Below, piece after piece: positions 1 through 12,600 of a DNA stretch of 64,000 nucleotides; position 1 is the stretch's first letter, and every line of letters begins with the position of its first letter. Where the stretch lies: assembly GCA_024336345.1 (NCBI GenBank), contig JANFOG010000010.1, forward strand, positions 248,001 to 312,000. The letters run 5' to 3'. Origin of the DNA: Mariannaea sp. PMI_226. Its lineage: Eukaryota; Ascomycota; Sordariomycetes; Hypocreales; Nectriaceae. Position numbers and translations under genes: made by a program. The notes under the pieces were generated by a model. That model was given only the letters and a program-made list of their open reading frames with translations. It was not told where the DNA came from and did not search any database.

Positions 1-1
1 T

Positions 2-2107
2 GTCGGTGAGCACCGCGCCAGAGAAGAACAACGACGAATCCTCGACGCGAGGATCCTCGAGGAAACCATCAAGACTGAGGAAGCTTCCGCCACACGCTCT
101 ACTTCGCACAACTCCTCCGCTCAGTGCTCTGCTTCAAGGCGCACTGCTTCACATGGCTCTTCAGCTCGGGCATCTTCGACTCGAGCGAGTTCGACCCCAA
201 GCTTGAGGATTGCTAAAAAAGCCTCGATTAGCAACTTTCTGAAATCCCTTGCTGGCAAGAAGAAGGATAAAAGCAACGAAGAAGAAGGTGAAAATGGAAA
301 AAAAGGCGATGTTGCTTCCTCTGGTAGTACTCAAGTATCTAGTGGTGCTTGGTCCCTTGAAGCGCTCTCGGAGGATGTTACCATGCATCCTGCTCTGATC
401 GCTGACACATCTTCCGTCTACTCTGAGCCTGGTCTCCCAGGGCCTCGAAGGACCCCCCCGGATGCCGACAATGCTTCTGTCATTTACAATCTCGAGCCTT
501 CTGCTCACCTAGCACAGCGTACTGAGGTTTACGAAGAGATGACACCCTATGGTGGGAACTGTGGGGTTTTGCTCTCGTCTGAACCTGAATCTGATCCAAT
601 CCCAATCCCACAGACTTCGAACACTATCAGGAACAGCAAGTAAGTTCATTTCCTCTTTCTTAAAAGAAACATTTCAAAACGTGCTAATTCTCTGTAGAAC
701 TGCCAACTGGCCATTTCCTAAAGCTGATTCTCCTGTCAAACTGGTTCCCGGCCTCAAAATCGCACCTCCTATTCGCCTCACCTCTTCCTCCAGCCCAAAC
801 AACCCCAACGCTTGGCGCACCCCTGAGGAATGGGATGTTATCAAAAGAAACTCTAACCGTCAAAACGCAGCTGTAGAAAGCATCATGGAGAAGGTTGACA
901 AGCACCTGGATGAATTCGGGCACAATACCACCTGCTCTTCGACCATTGCCACGCAAGCTTCAACCGCAGTCACCAAAACCTCGACTACTGTCACCAAAAC
1001 CTCAACTACCGTCACCAAAACTTCAACCACGGTCAAAGAAGCCTCGGCTCGGGAGCTTCCGGAATTTAGGGAAGATGTCACACGCATGGCTCTCACTAGC
1101 CCAAAGGACATCGTGACTCGCCTCAAGGAGATAGACTCCACAGATGCTGATAGAATCATAGAGGAGGAACTCGTCAAGGAGAGAAACCAATGGATGCTTT
1201 CTGTTCTTCATCACCTCGACTATCATGGAGGCAAAGAGCCGCGATACAAGAACTTTTGCTCCGATACAGACAGTTCTTCCTCCAAAGCACAGAAGCTGCT
1301 GACTCTTTTTGAGTCTGGATGTAAGCAACTTTCCTTTCACCCTGCAAAAACAAAAAAAGGGGGGTTTTGCTAACTTGCCTTTTAGCTACCACCCAATATC
1401 TTGCAGCGATTCACGCTGATAAGAAGGTTTACCACATGTCGTCGACTCCCCTCTCGCATACTGAATTCCCAAACGTGCGCTCAGTCCTCGTCCCGTGCAG
1501 TGCTACATCCAGCTTCCCGTTCGCTTCACAGACCTTCGACTTTGTCTACTCGCACTCCATCACCTCCATGTTTCGCGCCGACGAAATGCCTAAGATTTTG
1601 AAGAAAGTCGCCAAAGCCCTGAAACCCAACGGCGTCATGTTTCTTACCCTTATTGATCCGCTGCCAGTCAAATGGAGTCTCGGCCCCCTTATGCAAGCTT
1701 GGATGGACAAGCATCTCATATCCAACCTCAACAAACGAGGCTTTTGCACTGAACCGATGCAAGTGTTCACTGAATGGATGGGCGAAGCCAAGCTGCGTGG
1801 TAGCGGTAGCATTGCCCACGCCTCAACCTCCCTCGCTCTTCCAGCCAGTGGACGCCAGCCACGCTTCTTGGATGACCCTTTTGTTGAAGGACCTCTTGTT
1901 GGAAGCAAAGAAACTGAAGAGAAAGAGCAGCTCCGTACCATGATTGGTCACAGTCTCTGGCTGCAGATCTGGGGTCCACATGTCATCTGTGATGCTTGGT
2001 GGTGGGATGACCCTGAAATCGTTGAGGAATGCCTCACCCTTAAGACCTTTTGGCGATATCACCAAGTTGAAGGTGTCAAAGATTCCTCCAAACAGAAGAA
2101 GTTCTAG
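2..2107 (+). CDS. Methyltransferase-like protein with long disordered N-terminus (5' partial)
   Basis: Exons 2-639, 698-1320 and 1386-2107 give 660 codons plus stop. The frame stays open to the window edge, so the true start lies upstream. Both introns have GTAAG donors, a GCTAAT or GCTAAC branch site and TAG acceptors. The N-terminal two thirds is Ser/Thr/Lys-rich and low complexity, and includes a TKTSTTV-type tandem repeat. The last 240 residues resemble fungal class I SAM-dependent methyltransferases: FDFVYSHSITSMF, then LKKVAKALKPNGVMFLTLID, matching the acidic-loop and post-motif strands of the methyltransferase-11 type. I cannot see a glycine-rich motif I (GxGxG) before it; the corresponding place, at the exon 2/3 junction, reads FESGSTTQYLAAIHADKKVY. 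It may therefore be a degenerate or non-catalytic member. Substrate and location are unknown. The coding call is firm; enzymatic function is inference. Confidence 0.85.
969..1031 (+). repeat. 21-bp in-frame tandem repeat (three units)
   Basis: Three consecutive 21-bp units, each beginning gtcaccaaaac, run at 969-989, 990-1010 and 1011-1031, with more diverged partial units on both sides. They encode VTKTSTT-type heptads in the methyltransferase-like gene. Most differences between units are synonymous or conservative. This suggests slippage-generated linker length variation. Confidence 0.9.
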
Positions 2108-5100
2108 AATTTGGACTTTTTGTAGACCAGACTCGGGAATACACTTTGGAGCAAGCCGACAAAGAGAGTCCTGGCGCTTAAGATAACCTCCGAGTTCTAC
2201 ACATTGGAGGTGAAATTGGAAGATTTTTCAGAGGAAATCACTGATATACCTAGAGCGAGTCGATTGACTCAGGTCTTTAGAAAAGAGTTGACATGATGAG
2301 AGAGACTCTTGATAAGACTGGTATTTTGTGGTGAATATTTTGAGGAGGAGACGAAGGTCTCTCTCGGAAGATGGATTAAGAATTTGGGGCTTCAGATTTT
2401 TCTTTGTCTCATGTACGATTATTACAAAATAGGTGCAAGGTTTCATTCTATTTGCTTCTTACGAAGATACCCCATATGGCACTGGATGGCTTGAAAGATG
2501 GCTTTATTTTATCGGTTACGAGGCTATCACGAACGATATGAGAAATGAATAAAATGAATTAATTAATGAACGAAGTAATGACATTGCACTACACTAAGTG
2601 TTACAACATAACCTGACCAATACGCTGAATGACAAAGACAGGTAGAGAAGCCACATGCATATATGGTTCGAGTGTCGTGCATCAGGCAAGACTTGCCTGT
2701 GAGATTATCCGTATACTAGGCTATGATGATTTTGCAGAGCGTCCGATTAGAGTATTTTGCCTTTCGATGTTTGCATGTAAAGTGGGTGTAGGAATGAAAA
2801 CCTCGGTACGCAAATACCAACACATTTATCGACTGACACGAACACTCTCAAGTTTGAAGGGGAACACAGAGGAAGCTCAAGCCCATTGTCGCCCTGCCAT
2901 GTTTATTTGTCAACATTCTCCCAAAACAGACACTCCGCAACAAACATGGACCAAGGGTTCTAAGCGACGAGGGGGAGAGGAGGGTTTCCGTTCCTATCTT
3001 CCCGAGGCAAAATGGGTAACGAAGAGCAAAGCAAAGAAGAAAAAAAGCAAAGATACCGCCAGTGAACCGAGGATGTGGATTCGGGAACCTGGTTCGACGC
3101 GAGATCCAGGACCACCCCCCCCCCCCCCTTTGACTTTCTCATGCAGCCGAAAAAATAATCATCACGAGCCTCCCCGGCCATGGGATCTGTCCCCGGCAAA
3201 TAGCGGTGGTGCCATATACATCCCTGAACTCATTCAGTATTGCTCACGGCCCCACAGTCTACGTAGGAGGACTTCCCTGGTCCCTGTCATGATTGTTGCA
3301 AAGATGAAGAGAGAAAGGGAGACCTTGAGAGCCTAGATCTGGGGTAGAAGCGTGCTGTGGCTACGGAACGATGGGAGGAACGCAGAAGCAAAACCAAACC
3401 CCGCTTGATCGTAGGAGGAGAAGGAAGGAAGATGTAGACTTGGAAGAAAAAAGAAAAGAAAAGGAAAGGCAAGGTAAGGGAGGTTAAACAAGGGTACGTT
3501 AACGGTGATGATGCTCATCGTTAGGAGAATTTTGCAGATGAGGCTGGACGTACGTGATTGCTTCAAGGCTAACTAGTTGAACCATGGATGCTACATGGCT
3601 TCGAAATATGGTGCGATTCTATAGAGCAGCCCAGGGGCCAAGATAAAGCAAAGGACCTTTTTGTGTCTTCTTGGCATGACCATCAATTCGCTACTATAGT
3701 CGCCCGGTTGATGCCATCTGATTTTAGCGGCTGGAATAGCCGAAGGCAGTCGCCTCAATTTTGCTCATAGCCGACTGAATAGTTAGTAAGTAATAATACT
3801 AAGGGGACTGACTGATGGTACTTTGGAGCCAAGAAGGGGCACTGACACAACGAAGAAGAGGTGGGATAAAGAGAGAGAGGAATGAGATGGTACTCCCGCA
3901 AAAGAAGAGCAAAAAAAAAAAAAAAAAAAGGAAAAGAAAAAGAAAAAGAAAGAAAGAGAGAGAGAGAGGAAACCGGCACAGACTCTGAGGCCTCTCAGAC
4001 ACCCCATCAATCTCGGGAGAGGGATTAAAAAAATAATAATAACAATAATAATAACAATCGTAATCTGGGATCTCATCTACAGATTACAATCCCCAACCTG
4101 CTGTTTCTGGGCAAAGCAATGAGGGCCATGAGGTCCAAGTCGGCCCACAAAGCCCACAAAGCACCCGACAATCTCAACAATCCCCGGATTTTCCCCCGGA
4201 TTTCCTCTTACCATTCTTCATCGTTTTTTTTTTCTCTCTCTCCCCGCTCTTTTTCTCAAATCTAATCTTACCCCAGACTTTCATCGCTTTTTTTTTTCTT
4301 TTCTTATTTCATCTTCATCGTCTGTAGTGGAGATGCTCCAAGCGTTTCACTACACAACGACAAAAGTTGGAGGTTAACATACCCATGCACAGTTGCTCCA
4401 ATATAGTTGTATGCAAAATAAAATAGATATAAAAATAAGGTCCAAAATAAGGAATCTTCATTTGCAACTGATCTACCTATCAAGGTTACCTACCGTCCCT
4501 AGGTAAGTGAACCATGGAAACCTTAGCGCCCATTTCTATTTCAACCCAAACAAATACAGCACCGATACACAAGAGACAGGGGACAGTAGCAGAGCTAGTG
4601 CACATATATAGTCATTAATCAGTTAGTGCAGATAGCCAAATGCTCCCTCCGCGTGGCACTGGCTGGTCCGGACGAACGGCTGCGACGCCTCCTCCGCATC
4701 ATCATCATCCTCCTCCTCCTCATCCTCCGCCGTCCGACTTGGGGTGTCATCCCAAGTGCACCCCAACTAACGGCCATGTGACGACTTCCCCAGCCAGTCT
4801 TGTTCTCCGACAAACTATCTCTGTACAGATTAGAGTAAAAGCCAAGAAGCCAGAAAAGCTCCTTGGCATCATGCATTGCATTGCCTACACAAGCCTCCAA
4901 CGTCGTAGTACATGCTCAGCTCGCGTGGTTTCTCTCCAATCTCCTCCCCCCCCCGCGCGCCCTCCTCCTCCATCTTCCAGGCCACAGGCAAAAACGCACC
5001 ATTCGCTCGTCAGACCATGACGCTAGAGACGCCCGCGTTTCTATGCAACCCTCTCTGTTTCCAGCTGGCAATTCTACTGGTTTGGTGGCGTTCCTTATCC

Positions 5101-5994
5101 TACCCAACGGCACGTGTTCTTACGGAGCTTTCTTTTCTTTTTTATTCCCCTTCCTTTTTAACCGCGTGGCTTGACCGGGGGGTTTTTTAATCATGCGTGA
5201 ATTAAAGATGTGGCTAGTAGAAGGGGAGGTTTGCAGGGTTTATTACTCTTCATACGAACCGTGCTGATCTAGGGGGAAGAGGGGGGGGGGGGCGTGTGTG
5301 GAAGTAGGAGGAAACAGGAGAAGAAGCCAGCGTGTAAGAGGGGATGTTGGGGAACATAAGCATCCCCAAGAACAAGCCATGAGATCATCTCAGGAACCGG
5401 AATAAAAGAATCTCTTATGCATGGAGGGGCGAGCTGCTACATCGTATATGGATACTATACAGACCATAATTGAAAAGTAGGAACAGAAACTCTAACCCAG
5501 AGAGAAGATCCCATGCCCATTCCACACGTATCAAAACTTCATACGGTCCTCACAGACATTCACACGCAGCGAGCGTTGGTTTCATATACCGGCTATTCGA
5601 TGTAAAGGTAGATTTTTTTTTAGCAATAATAAGGGTGATTGGGATGAGGATAATAATAATAGTGACAACAAGAATAATGGTAGCCATATCAAGACATGCT
5701 CTCGTAAAATCAAAAACAAATCAGCACTTTGCAGAATGCAATGAAGTGCCGCTATTTCCAAGGTTCCCATTTCCTGTACTCCCGCCAAGCTTCGCTTTTT
5801 GCCTGGTCCAACAACAATACATACCATACATCTTCAACTCTCGACAAAAAGGGTATCCCATCGGTCTTGCAAACAGCAAGGCATATAAGCAAGTCTCTCT
5901 CTCCACTCACAATCAAGTCTTTCAAAAACGCGCGCTAAAGAGGACGCTTTTTTTTTCATATATATATTTCTTTTCCAAAAATGGCCCATGCCAA
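2108..5994. other. Intergenic region, no supportable gene
   Basis: This is the tail-to-tail interval between the methyltransferase-like gene (+) and the GPCR (-), so it holds two 3' flanks. It contains simple sequence: a run of 14 C at 3115-3128, an A19 tract grading into GA repeats at 3911-3970, AAT/AAC triplets around 4028-4056, pyrimidine-rich DNA at 4200-4325 and 12 G at 5281-5292. The longest open frame (2629-3336, 235 codons) crosses the C-run and resembles nothing. I see no tRNA or transposon signal. Confidence 0.6.
3911..3970 (+). repeat. Poly-A to GA purine tract
   Basis: A run of 19 A is followed by GAAAA/GAAA units and then GA dinucleotides. This is a polypurine low-complexity tract in intergenic DNA. 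Confidence 0.9.
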
Positions 5995-7570
5995 CTAAAC
6001 GTGGTGACCATCGTGACGAGTATCGTGGTGTACATCATGATGGCTGTCGGTATGACCGTCTGTGTGACCGTCGTCCGAGTTCGGTCGGCTGTTGGCCAGC
6101 TCCGTCATACTTTCTGTTTCGTACGTCTTGTTCGATCGAGGTGTTGGCCTAAATGGATGAAGATTGGGGCGATGGAGGTGGTGATGATGGTGGTGATGTG
6201 GGCCACCGACATTACCCATGCCTCCAACCAATTCAGCAACATCAGGTCGTCGTCCCATCCTCAAGTCTGTCGCCAGATTCTTGACGGCAGCCCACGACGT
6301 AACTATATAGATGAGGCAGTTCCAGAAACCCTGCAGCGGAAGCACGACGGCACTCATGAATTCCAGAGGTATAGATGTTTGATGCGGGTGCAATACGGAG
6401 TAGACACGATTTGCACTTGACGGGATCCAGGTGATGAGCATAGCAGTGAAGAAGAGCAAGGAACACTTAGTATATGACCAGGCCGCATTGCTAAGGTCCT
6501 TGTTGCGTCTCCGTGTTGGGTCTTTCTTGCCTTTCTGTGACTGCTGTTGCTTCTGCTGTCCTAGAGGAAGCTGTCCTTCAGTTGCTACTGGGGTAGGTGG
6601 ATAATAGGGTCGTCGACCGGTGTCGTCGGCGCTGATGGTAACGGAGTAGTTTGGGTTGTGCGGATCGTTAACGTCGGTGGGTCGGCCATTCATAGTCTGC
6701 ATTTGCAGTGCGTTCTCCACGTCCACAACTTCAGTTGTCACTGACACCTCCATGGTCCTGATGGTAGCAAGTTGGTCACCAACGGAGTCGGCATTTTGAT
6801 CCGTTGAGCTGAAGTTGTTGAGCTCCTTTCGCTTGAGATAGATGGTGTGACCACAACGGATATAAATGAAGAAAGTAAGGACGATGACGACCCTAGTTTC
6901 ACCTGTTAGTTAACTATATATGCGGTTAGGTTGTCAAAAACGGCTTCAAGAAACTCACCAGATAGGACCGTAGAATGTAGCAATACGCCAAATGTCCCAC
7001 CCAGGGGCAACCCAACACCACAATGTTGCGTCACCGTACATTCTATTTCCTTCCTTGTCTTTGATGAAGATGTATACGAATGCGGGTACAAATGGGACGC
7101 CATAACAGGCAATTAGATAGGGGATTTCCATTCTGCGAAGACGCCTTGCATCAAACCTGTAGTAAAAGGTCAGGTACACATTGATCGACATGGCCAGAGT
7201 CCAGAAGGCATCTGCCGGCATGAACCTGCAACGTAAAGGAATTAGCGTCATCATCTTGCAGAATCCCCTCTTAATTGCTATGGGTGAATAAATCATACCA
7301 CTGGACCAAGAAGGCCTGCATTTGGCACCCCACAGAGGATAGGTGGTTGATGTATGTTCTTGACATCAGCGTGCCAACGTTGGTCATCATATTGCCGAAT
7401 GAGGCAAAGAAGACGAGGCGGTTGATGGGCTTGTGAAAAGACTTCGAGGCGATAAAGGTGCCAATCACAAAGAGAGAGCCTAGTAAGGAGAAGACGGAAC
7501 AGACTCGCTCAAGAATACTAAGTGCATTCAGTTGCCCCGATGTGAGAATTTCGTCGTCCAACGTCGTCAT
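5995..7570 (-). CDS. cAMP-receptor-like seven-transmembrane GPCR
   Basis: Exons on the minus strand are 7570-7299, 7225-6959 and 6892-5995, giving 478 aa. Hydrophobic segments fall at about residues 20-42 (TM1), 50-70, 83-108, 125-145, 172-192, 317-338 and 356-376. The order, with short loops early, a long third intracellular loop (about 200-315, Gln/Lys-rich near its end) and a cytosolic tail, fits the Dicty_CAR/Git3-like class of fungal GPCRs (Neurospora GPR-1, Trichoderma GPR1-3). Members are plasma-membrane receptors coupled to heterotrimeric G proteins; the ligand is generally unknown. Other seen features are FYGPIWVVIVLTFFIYIRCG around TM5 and TWIPSSANRVYSVLHP at the end of TM6. The tail is odd: seven consecutive His at about 412-418, and the last 26 residues hold nine His and seven Asp. 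The second intron must use the CTAG acceptor, because the upstream ACAG gives an immediate stop. Confidence 0.93.
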
Positions 7571-8276
7571 GGTTGCAATGTTTCACAGCAGCTCGAGCTG
7601 CTGCTGGTTTGAGATTTCTAGAGAGCGTAGCGGGATCTTTCACCGAGCTGTTTTCATCTCTGGTAGGCCCTTTGCTCGGTTTATAAGCCTTGGGGGAGGG
7701 TGTGGACTGAGTCTTCCTTCTTGATGAGTTATACTTTAAAGAAGGGATGTAGTCTTAAAAGGTAAAAAAAAAAAGACTACAAAACAGGCGGTAGGTTCGG
7801 ACAAGGCAAAGACCGCTGAGATGGAGTATGCGGCGATGTGCGCCTTAATAGGAACAAGTATCGATGGTCATTGCGAGGCGAAGATATGCCATAGAGAAGG
7901 GAAGGAAAGGAGGAGAGGAGGGGAGGTTGTAATATGACAGTGATAAAAAGAAGAAAAAAGGTGAAGATAAGGGGAGGAGGGTTAGTTTAAGTTGACGAAC
8001 GACACATCCGACTGCTGTATAAGTCAACACTGGGGGGAACAAGGGAAAGTAGAGGAAAAGAGAGAAGATGGTTCGAGGATCAGCCCAAAAGGGAACAGAG
8101 CAAGGCACTCATCAACGGCAGAACGGGTGTATTTAGGGATCTCTGTGGCCCGTTCTGGGGGACGGACAGAAGAGAAGCAGAGAAGAGGGTCTGGGTGTGT
8201 CACGGTTGGTAGTTGATAGTGACCAGGGGTCCTTGGACGGGTGTGCATCTTGGAAAGCCGGGGAGAGGGCATGGAA

Positions 8277-8297
8277 GGGGGGGGGGGGGGGGGGGGG
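8277..8297 (+). repeat. G21 homopolymer tract
   Basis: Twenty-one consecutive G residues lie about 0.7 kb upstream of the GPCR start on its non-template side. The run can form a G-quadruplex in principle and is prone to length error in assemblies. Confidence 0.9.
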
Positions 8298-9680
8298 TAC
8301 CAAGTGACTTGGCTGAGGCATGCATGGCCATAGCATTTTTATGAATGATGGAGAATGGGTATAGGATCAAGGCCTCGTTCTAACGCAGTCAGGTTCGGTT
8401 CTGGTACCAGGGATGGTTTTTTGGCTCAGGATTGCGGCGTCTTGGCGTATGTGGCGTCGTGTATAGTGCGAGGATTACAAAGTTAAGAGGGAGATGAACG
8501 ACTGAGAGGGAATGGGGAGACGTTTAGAGGGAAAGAGAGAGGCAGAGAGAGGTACAGTGTGCCCAATGACGAGTTTTCGTGGTCATAAAAAAAGCAAACG
8601 GATGAGGATGGGCATAGTTGTCTGTGATTCATCCAAGGAATCATCTGTCCTGTCACGGCATCTGCATCAGTGTCTGCGTCTGCAGCAGAGGCCAACAGGA
8701 TACCAACCACGGGGACTTGGGCGCATGTATGTCATTGCGTGCGTTGTGTCCGTAACTTGTGTCTGTATGTCTACCAGTCCGTCCTGTCTCGCCACTCAGC
8801 GTCCCTTTGGGGGGGGGGAGATCTCACTGTAACTCTCGCAAACGTAGTAGCGAGGTAAAAACGCACCAAGGCCATGCATTTGTCGGCTTAGCTGAATAGC
8901 CAAAATGGGGGACATGTCTATTCTGTTGGCCGCACTGGCAGCGGACCAGAAAATCTGGAGACGGATGGGCCGTGACCTCATGGACCAGTCGGCGATCAAG
9001 GCGTCCTTGCCCATCCCGGGGTCCGCTTGTTGCTCCGGGGTGGAACAAGCGAATCAGAGGCTGTGGCCGAGGTGTGGGCAATTGGGCGAGGCGTGCTACG
9101 TGCTTCGTCCATACATACTGTACAATGGTAACAGCACAGGCGCAGACGGCCGTGTCATGCTCGCAGATGTGGAAGACAATGAATTGACCAGTGGTTAGCT
9201 GAGACTGTCTGGGTTAGTCCATGACAGCAGTGGCGCCTCGAAATGTTTTGTTTCCAAGTAAACTTTGTAAGTAGCAGTTTCTTTTGATCTCCGCACGAAA
9301 GCGGCGCAACAGTGTGTTGGGTGTACTTTGCACCCTTGTGCCAGTGACTTGGTCCCCATTCGTAGGAGGGAGAGGAACAATAAGCGCCTATCTCGACAAT
9401 ATTGAAAAAAGGCATGAAACAGAGAAGCTGACATGAATGCGCGGGCGGGAATAATGTGGTGGAGCCATCATCATTGTGGAGTTTCTACTGGTTCGGGGTT
9501 GGTCAGCAGTACTATAGTAAATGCTACAGTACGTACATATTCATGCTCCGTTCATCCTTACGACGGGGTGCAATCCATTCATCGCCATCTCAATAACAAG
9601 AGTGATGAGTCTCCGCAGCATCTTATGTGCTGAACCTGCTCTTGCATCCCTGCTCACAGGGTTTTACCCTGGATGGTGCC

Positions 9681-9697
9681 TTTTTTTTTTTTTTTTT
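9681..9697 (+). repeat. T17 homopolymer tract
   Basis: Seventeen consecutive T residues in intergenic DNA with no associated gene. Confidence 0.9.
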
Positions 9698-12600
9698 ACT
9701 TCTTTCGGTCCCTGTCATGGACCTCTGTCAAGATGTCAAATCCCCTCCTCCATGCCCTGGCCTGGCCTTCTCAAGGGTTGGTCAAGGCAGGGCAGGGTCA
9801 GGGACGAGGGGCAAGACACTTCAGCCCACCCTCTTTTTTGGCATCTCCGATAGTTCTGCTGCGGCCCTACCCTTTTGCAACAGATGAACATTTTTCTCCT
9901 TTCAGTCGTAGACTGACAATGTGTCAAAGATGAGTTCCGGGGGGCGTTAAACGTTGTGAGGCAGTTGATCCCCCAAATCCACCGGCGGTTTGTCAGAGTC
10001 CTCGTGCCTCCCTAGCACTACGTACTAGATAGATAGTAAAGAGACGGGCTCTCAATCGTCAAAACTTCCGTAGTCATTCACTCTCGGTCTAATAATGCCC
10101 AACGTCGGCACCTCGACTCACAGGGACCTCAAGTCCACTGGATCCGGGACGTAAACAAATAGGACATATTGGTACGAAATCGACGCGGCATATGCGGCTT
10201 CTCTCATTGAGCCTCATTAAAGGACAGGACTTGACCTTAGGTAGTAAAGATCAGAGGCAAGTTCGCTCGTGCGTTTGAAGAGAGCTAGTCTAGCCATTGC
10301 AGATCTATATTCTGTACTAATCACTTAGGCTACAGCAATTATCATACGCCATGCATTGGCAGTCATTTTCCACTTCCAAAGGGCCGATGGATCAATTGAA
10401 AGCCAATCAAGCCTCTTGCTTTGCATTCTACATTTGTACTATTTTCCACCTCATTCTACCGCGCTTCTAGAAATGCCCGATCCCGCAACACCAAAAAGGA
10501 AGAAAAAAAACAAGAAAAGCAAAAAGAAAAGAAAGGGCAAAAAAAAGTAAAGTTTCAACCTTTCGTCATTCTGTGCAACTGGACAAGGCACGCCAATGGG
10601 CTTTCATCTCACATTATTAGTGCGTGACAGGGTCAATTTGATCTTTAGTTCAGCTTCCCAATCAACCACGCAGGCAACTTGAGTCAGGAACCCTGATATC
10701 CCATCCTCACTATCAACATCACTGGATCCACCTCCCCTTATTTATTGACATGCGGTCGTATAGGACTCCAACAGAGCAGTGCAGCCCACGGTTGGTCAGT
10801 GAAGAGACTCCGCTCCAGGAGCCGACCGCTGGTAGCTGGTAGCTTGGCGTCTGGGTTATAGCCCGGCGGGCGAGAACGCAACAGCACGCTTGTTTGACCC
10901 GCTGACCTAAGGATAGTGAGACCTACCTTTCCACACCTAGCAATACATAGCAGCGTTTTCGCATAGGAGGTCCTGTAAGAGATAGCTATCTAGAAAACCC
11001 CCACTAGCAGATAATTTATAATACAGTAACGTCAAGAGGCTTCGATTAGTCTGGCATTGCAAGTCAAGCAGAAGACAAGACTTGGACGGTCACCCAAATG
11101 GAGTGCCTGCTTACCTACTTACTGCCTAGTGGGCTCGGCAGATGAAATAATATCTCCAGCAACCACGTGCAAACTCAGCTATGCTACCTAGGTTATGCGC
11201 CCCTCTGATGAGGTCGGACGATCCGGGGTAAAGAAAGTGTGAGTGAGTATAACGTCGGCCGCCGGGATGAGGGAATGTCTATCGCCTGCAGTATATTGTA
11301 GATAGCTCCAACTAAAACACCACTTCCATGTGAAAGGAGAAACTGATATCACGGATACCGGCCCGAGATCAGGCACCAGATGGCATGGTCAGGGCACAGG
11401 AGTTCGGAATCTGTATTCAAGAGCCGGGGGGTTGGCATGCTATAGGATGTTTTCAATCATATCACTCCCCTTTTCGATATAGTCCTCACATTCCTACATA
11501 CAGTACCTGACTGCCTACCTCTATAGAGCATTGCACTAGACGTTCCTCAGATGATCTGATGCTGAATGAGCCGTACCTCGTTCCTATACCTTTACCCTAA
11601 TCCTGTGGTATGTCGGGTGCCGGGTGCTTCTGGTACCCTATACAGAACCGAGTATAATACAAAACCTACCTCAGCTAAGGTGCCTAATCAGGACAATACT
11701 CATCAGGCGACAAATTGCCCAAGGTACCTTAGGTGGCAAGCTAAAATAATAATGGTATCCGGCTGTGGCAGATCATCCGGAGGCACAGACTCAAGCGCCC
11801 GCCTAGGTTGACGATCCTGGACTTTCGATATGAGGCTGCTGGTCTTTTCATTACTCGCTACAGGGGACTCGGTACACGAGCCAAGGCCAGACCATTATTA
11901 TGCAAAGTTATGTCCAAGGATGTCTCGGTTGTGCTGCAGCGTTGGGCGCACAGAGTGTCACAGGTGTCCCAATCACACTCACACTCACCCCCGGCCCCTT
12001 GGCGCCCCCATACCTGAATCAAGATTTTCTTTGCTTTTCGATCAGGACATCTCATTTTTTTTTCTTTGTTCGGCTGTCCCCTCCCCCCCATCCCCTTTCT
12101 CTTGGCTTTGTCTCCCTTCCCCGCGTTTTTTCTTTGTTTTTTTTTCCCTCATCTCGATCAAATGGATGATGGGATCCAACAGTCAAGATACAGCTTGTGG
12201 GTTGTGGGCTGCTCTTTGCGGGGAAACGTCCATCTCATCTCAACCCACAAAAATCATCTTCCATGATCTACCTATAGGTTAAAGTAGGCAAGATAGATAC
12301 TGCATCTGCAACTTACATCCGCCACACAAGTAGTTTGTGCTAGTGAATTATATCTATGTTCTGTGCACGTCTATTTCCCCCCCTATATTCCCGTCCCTTG
12401 TTGCTTTGAATCCTACTCCGAAAGTAGCGCCGCTTTCTTTCATTTATTTCTTCATTAATGTCCGAATAATCGCTGCTTCTTGCCCCCTTCTCGAACACGA
12501 GAATCCCCTTAGCTCCAATGATCGCGCCATCCATCCAACACGCCACGTGGAGGCTTGCAAATCCCTTCCACCTCAGGCATGATTACCAGTCCTGCAGGGG

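Noticed and set aside
2629..3336. 235-codon plus-strand ORF
   Set aside because: It crosses a 14-C homopolymer and changes composition abruptly there, resembles no family and has no exon-like continuation; most likely a chance frame.
5470..6420. 316-codon plus-strand ORF
   Set aside because: It starts at a non-ATG codon and its second half is antisense to the GPCR third exon; the first half is low complexity.
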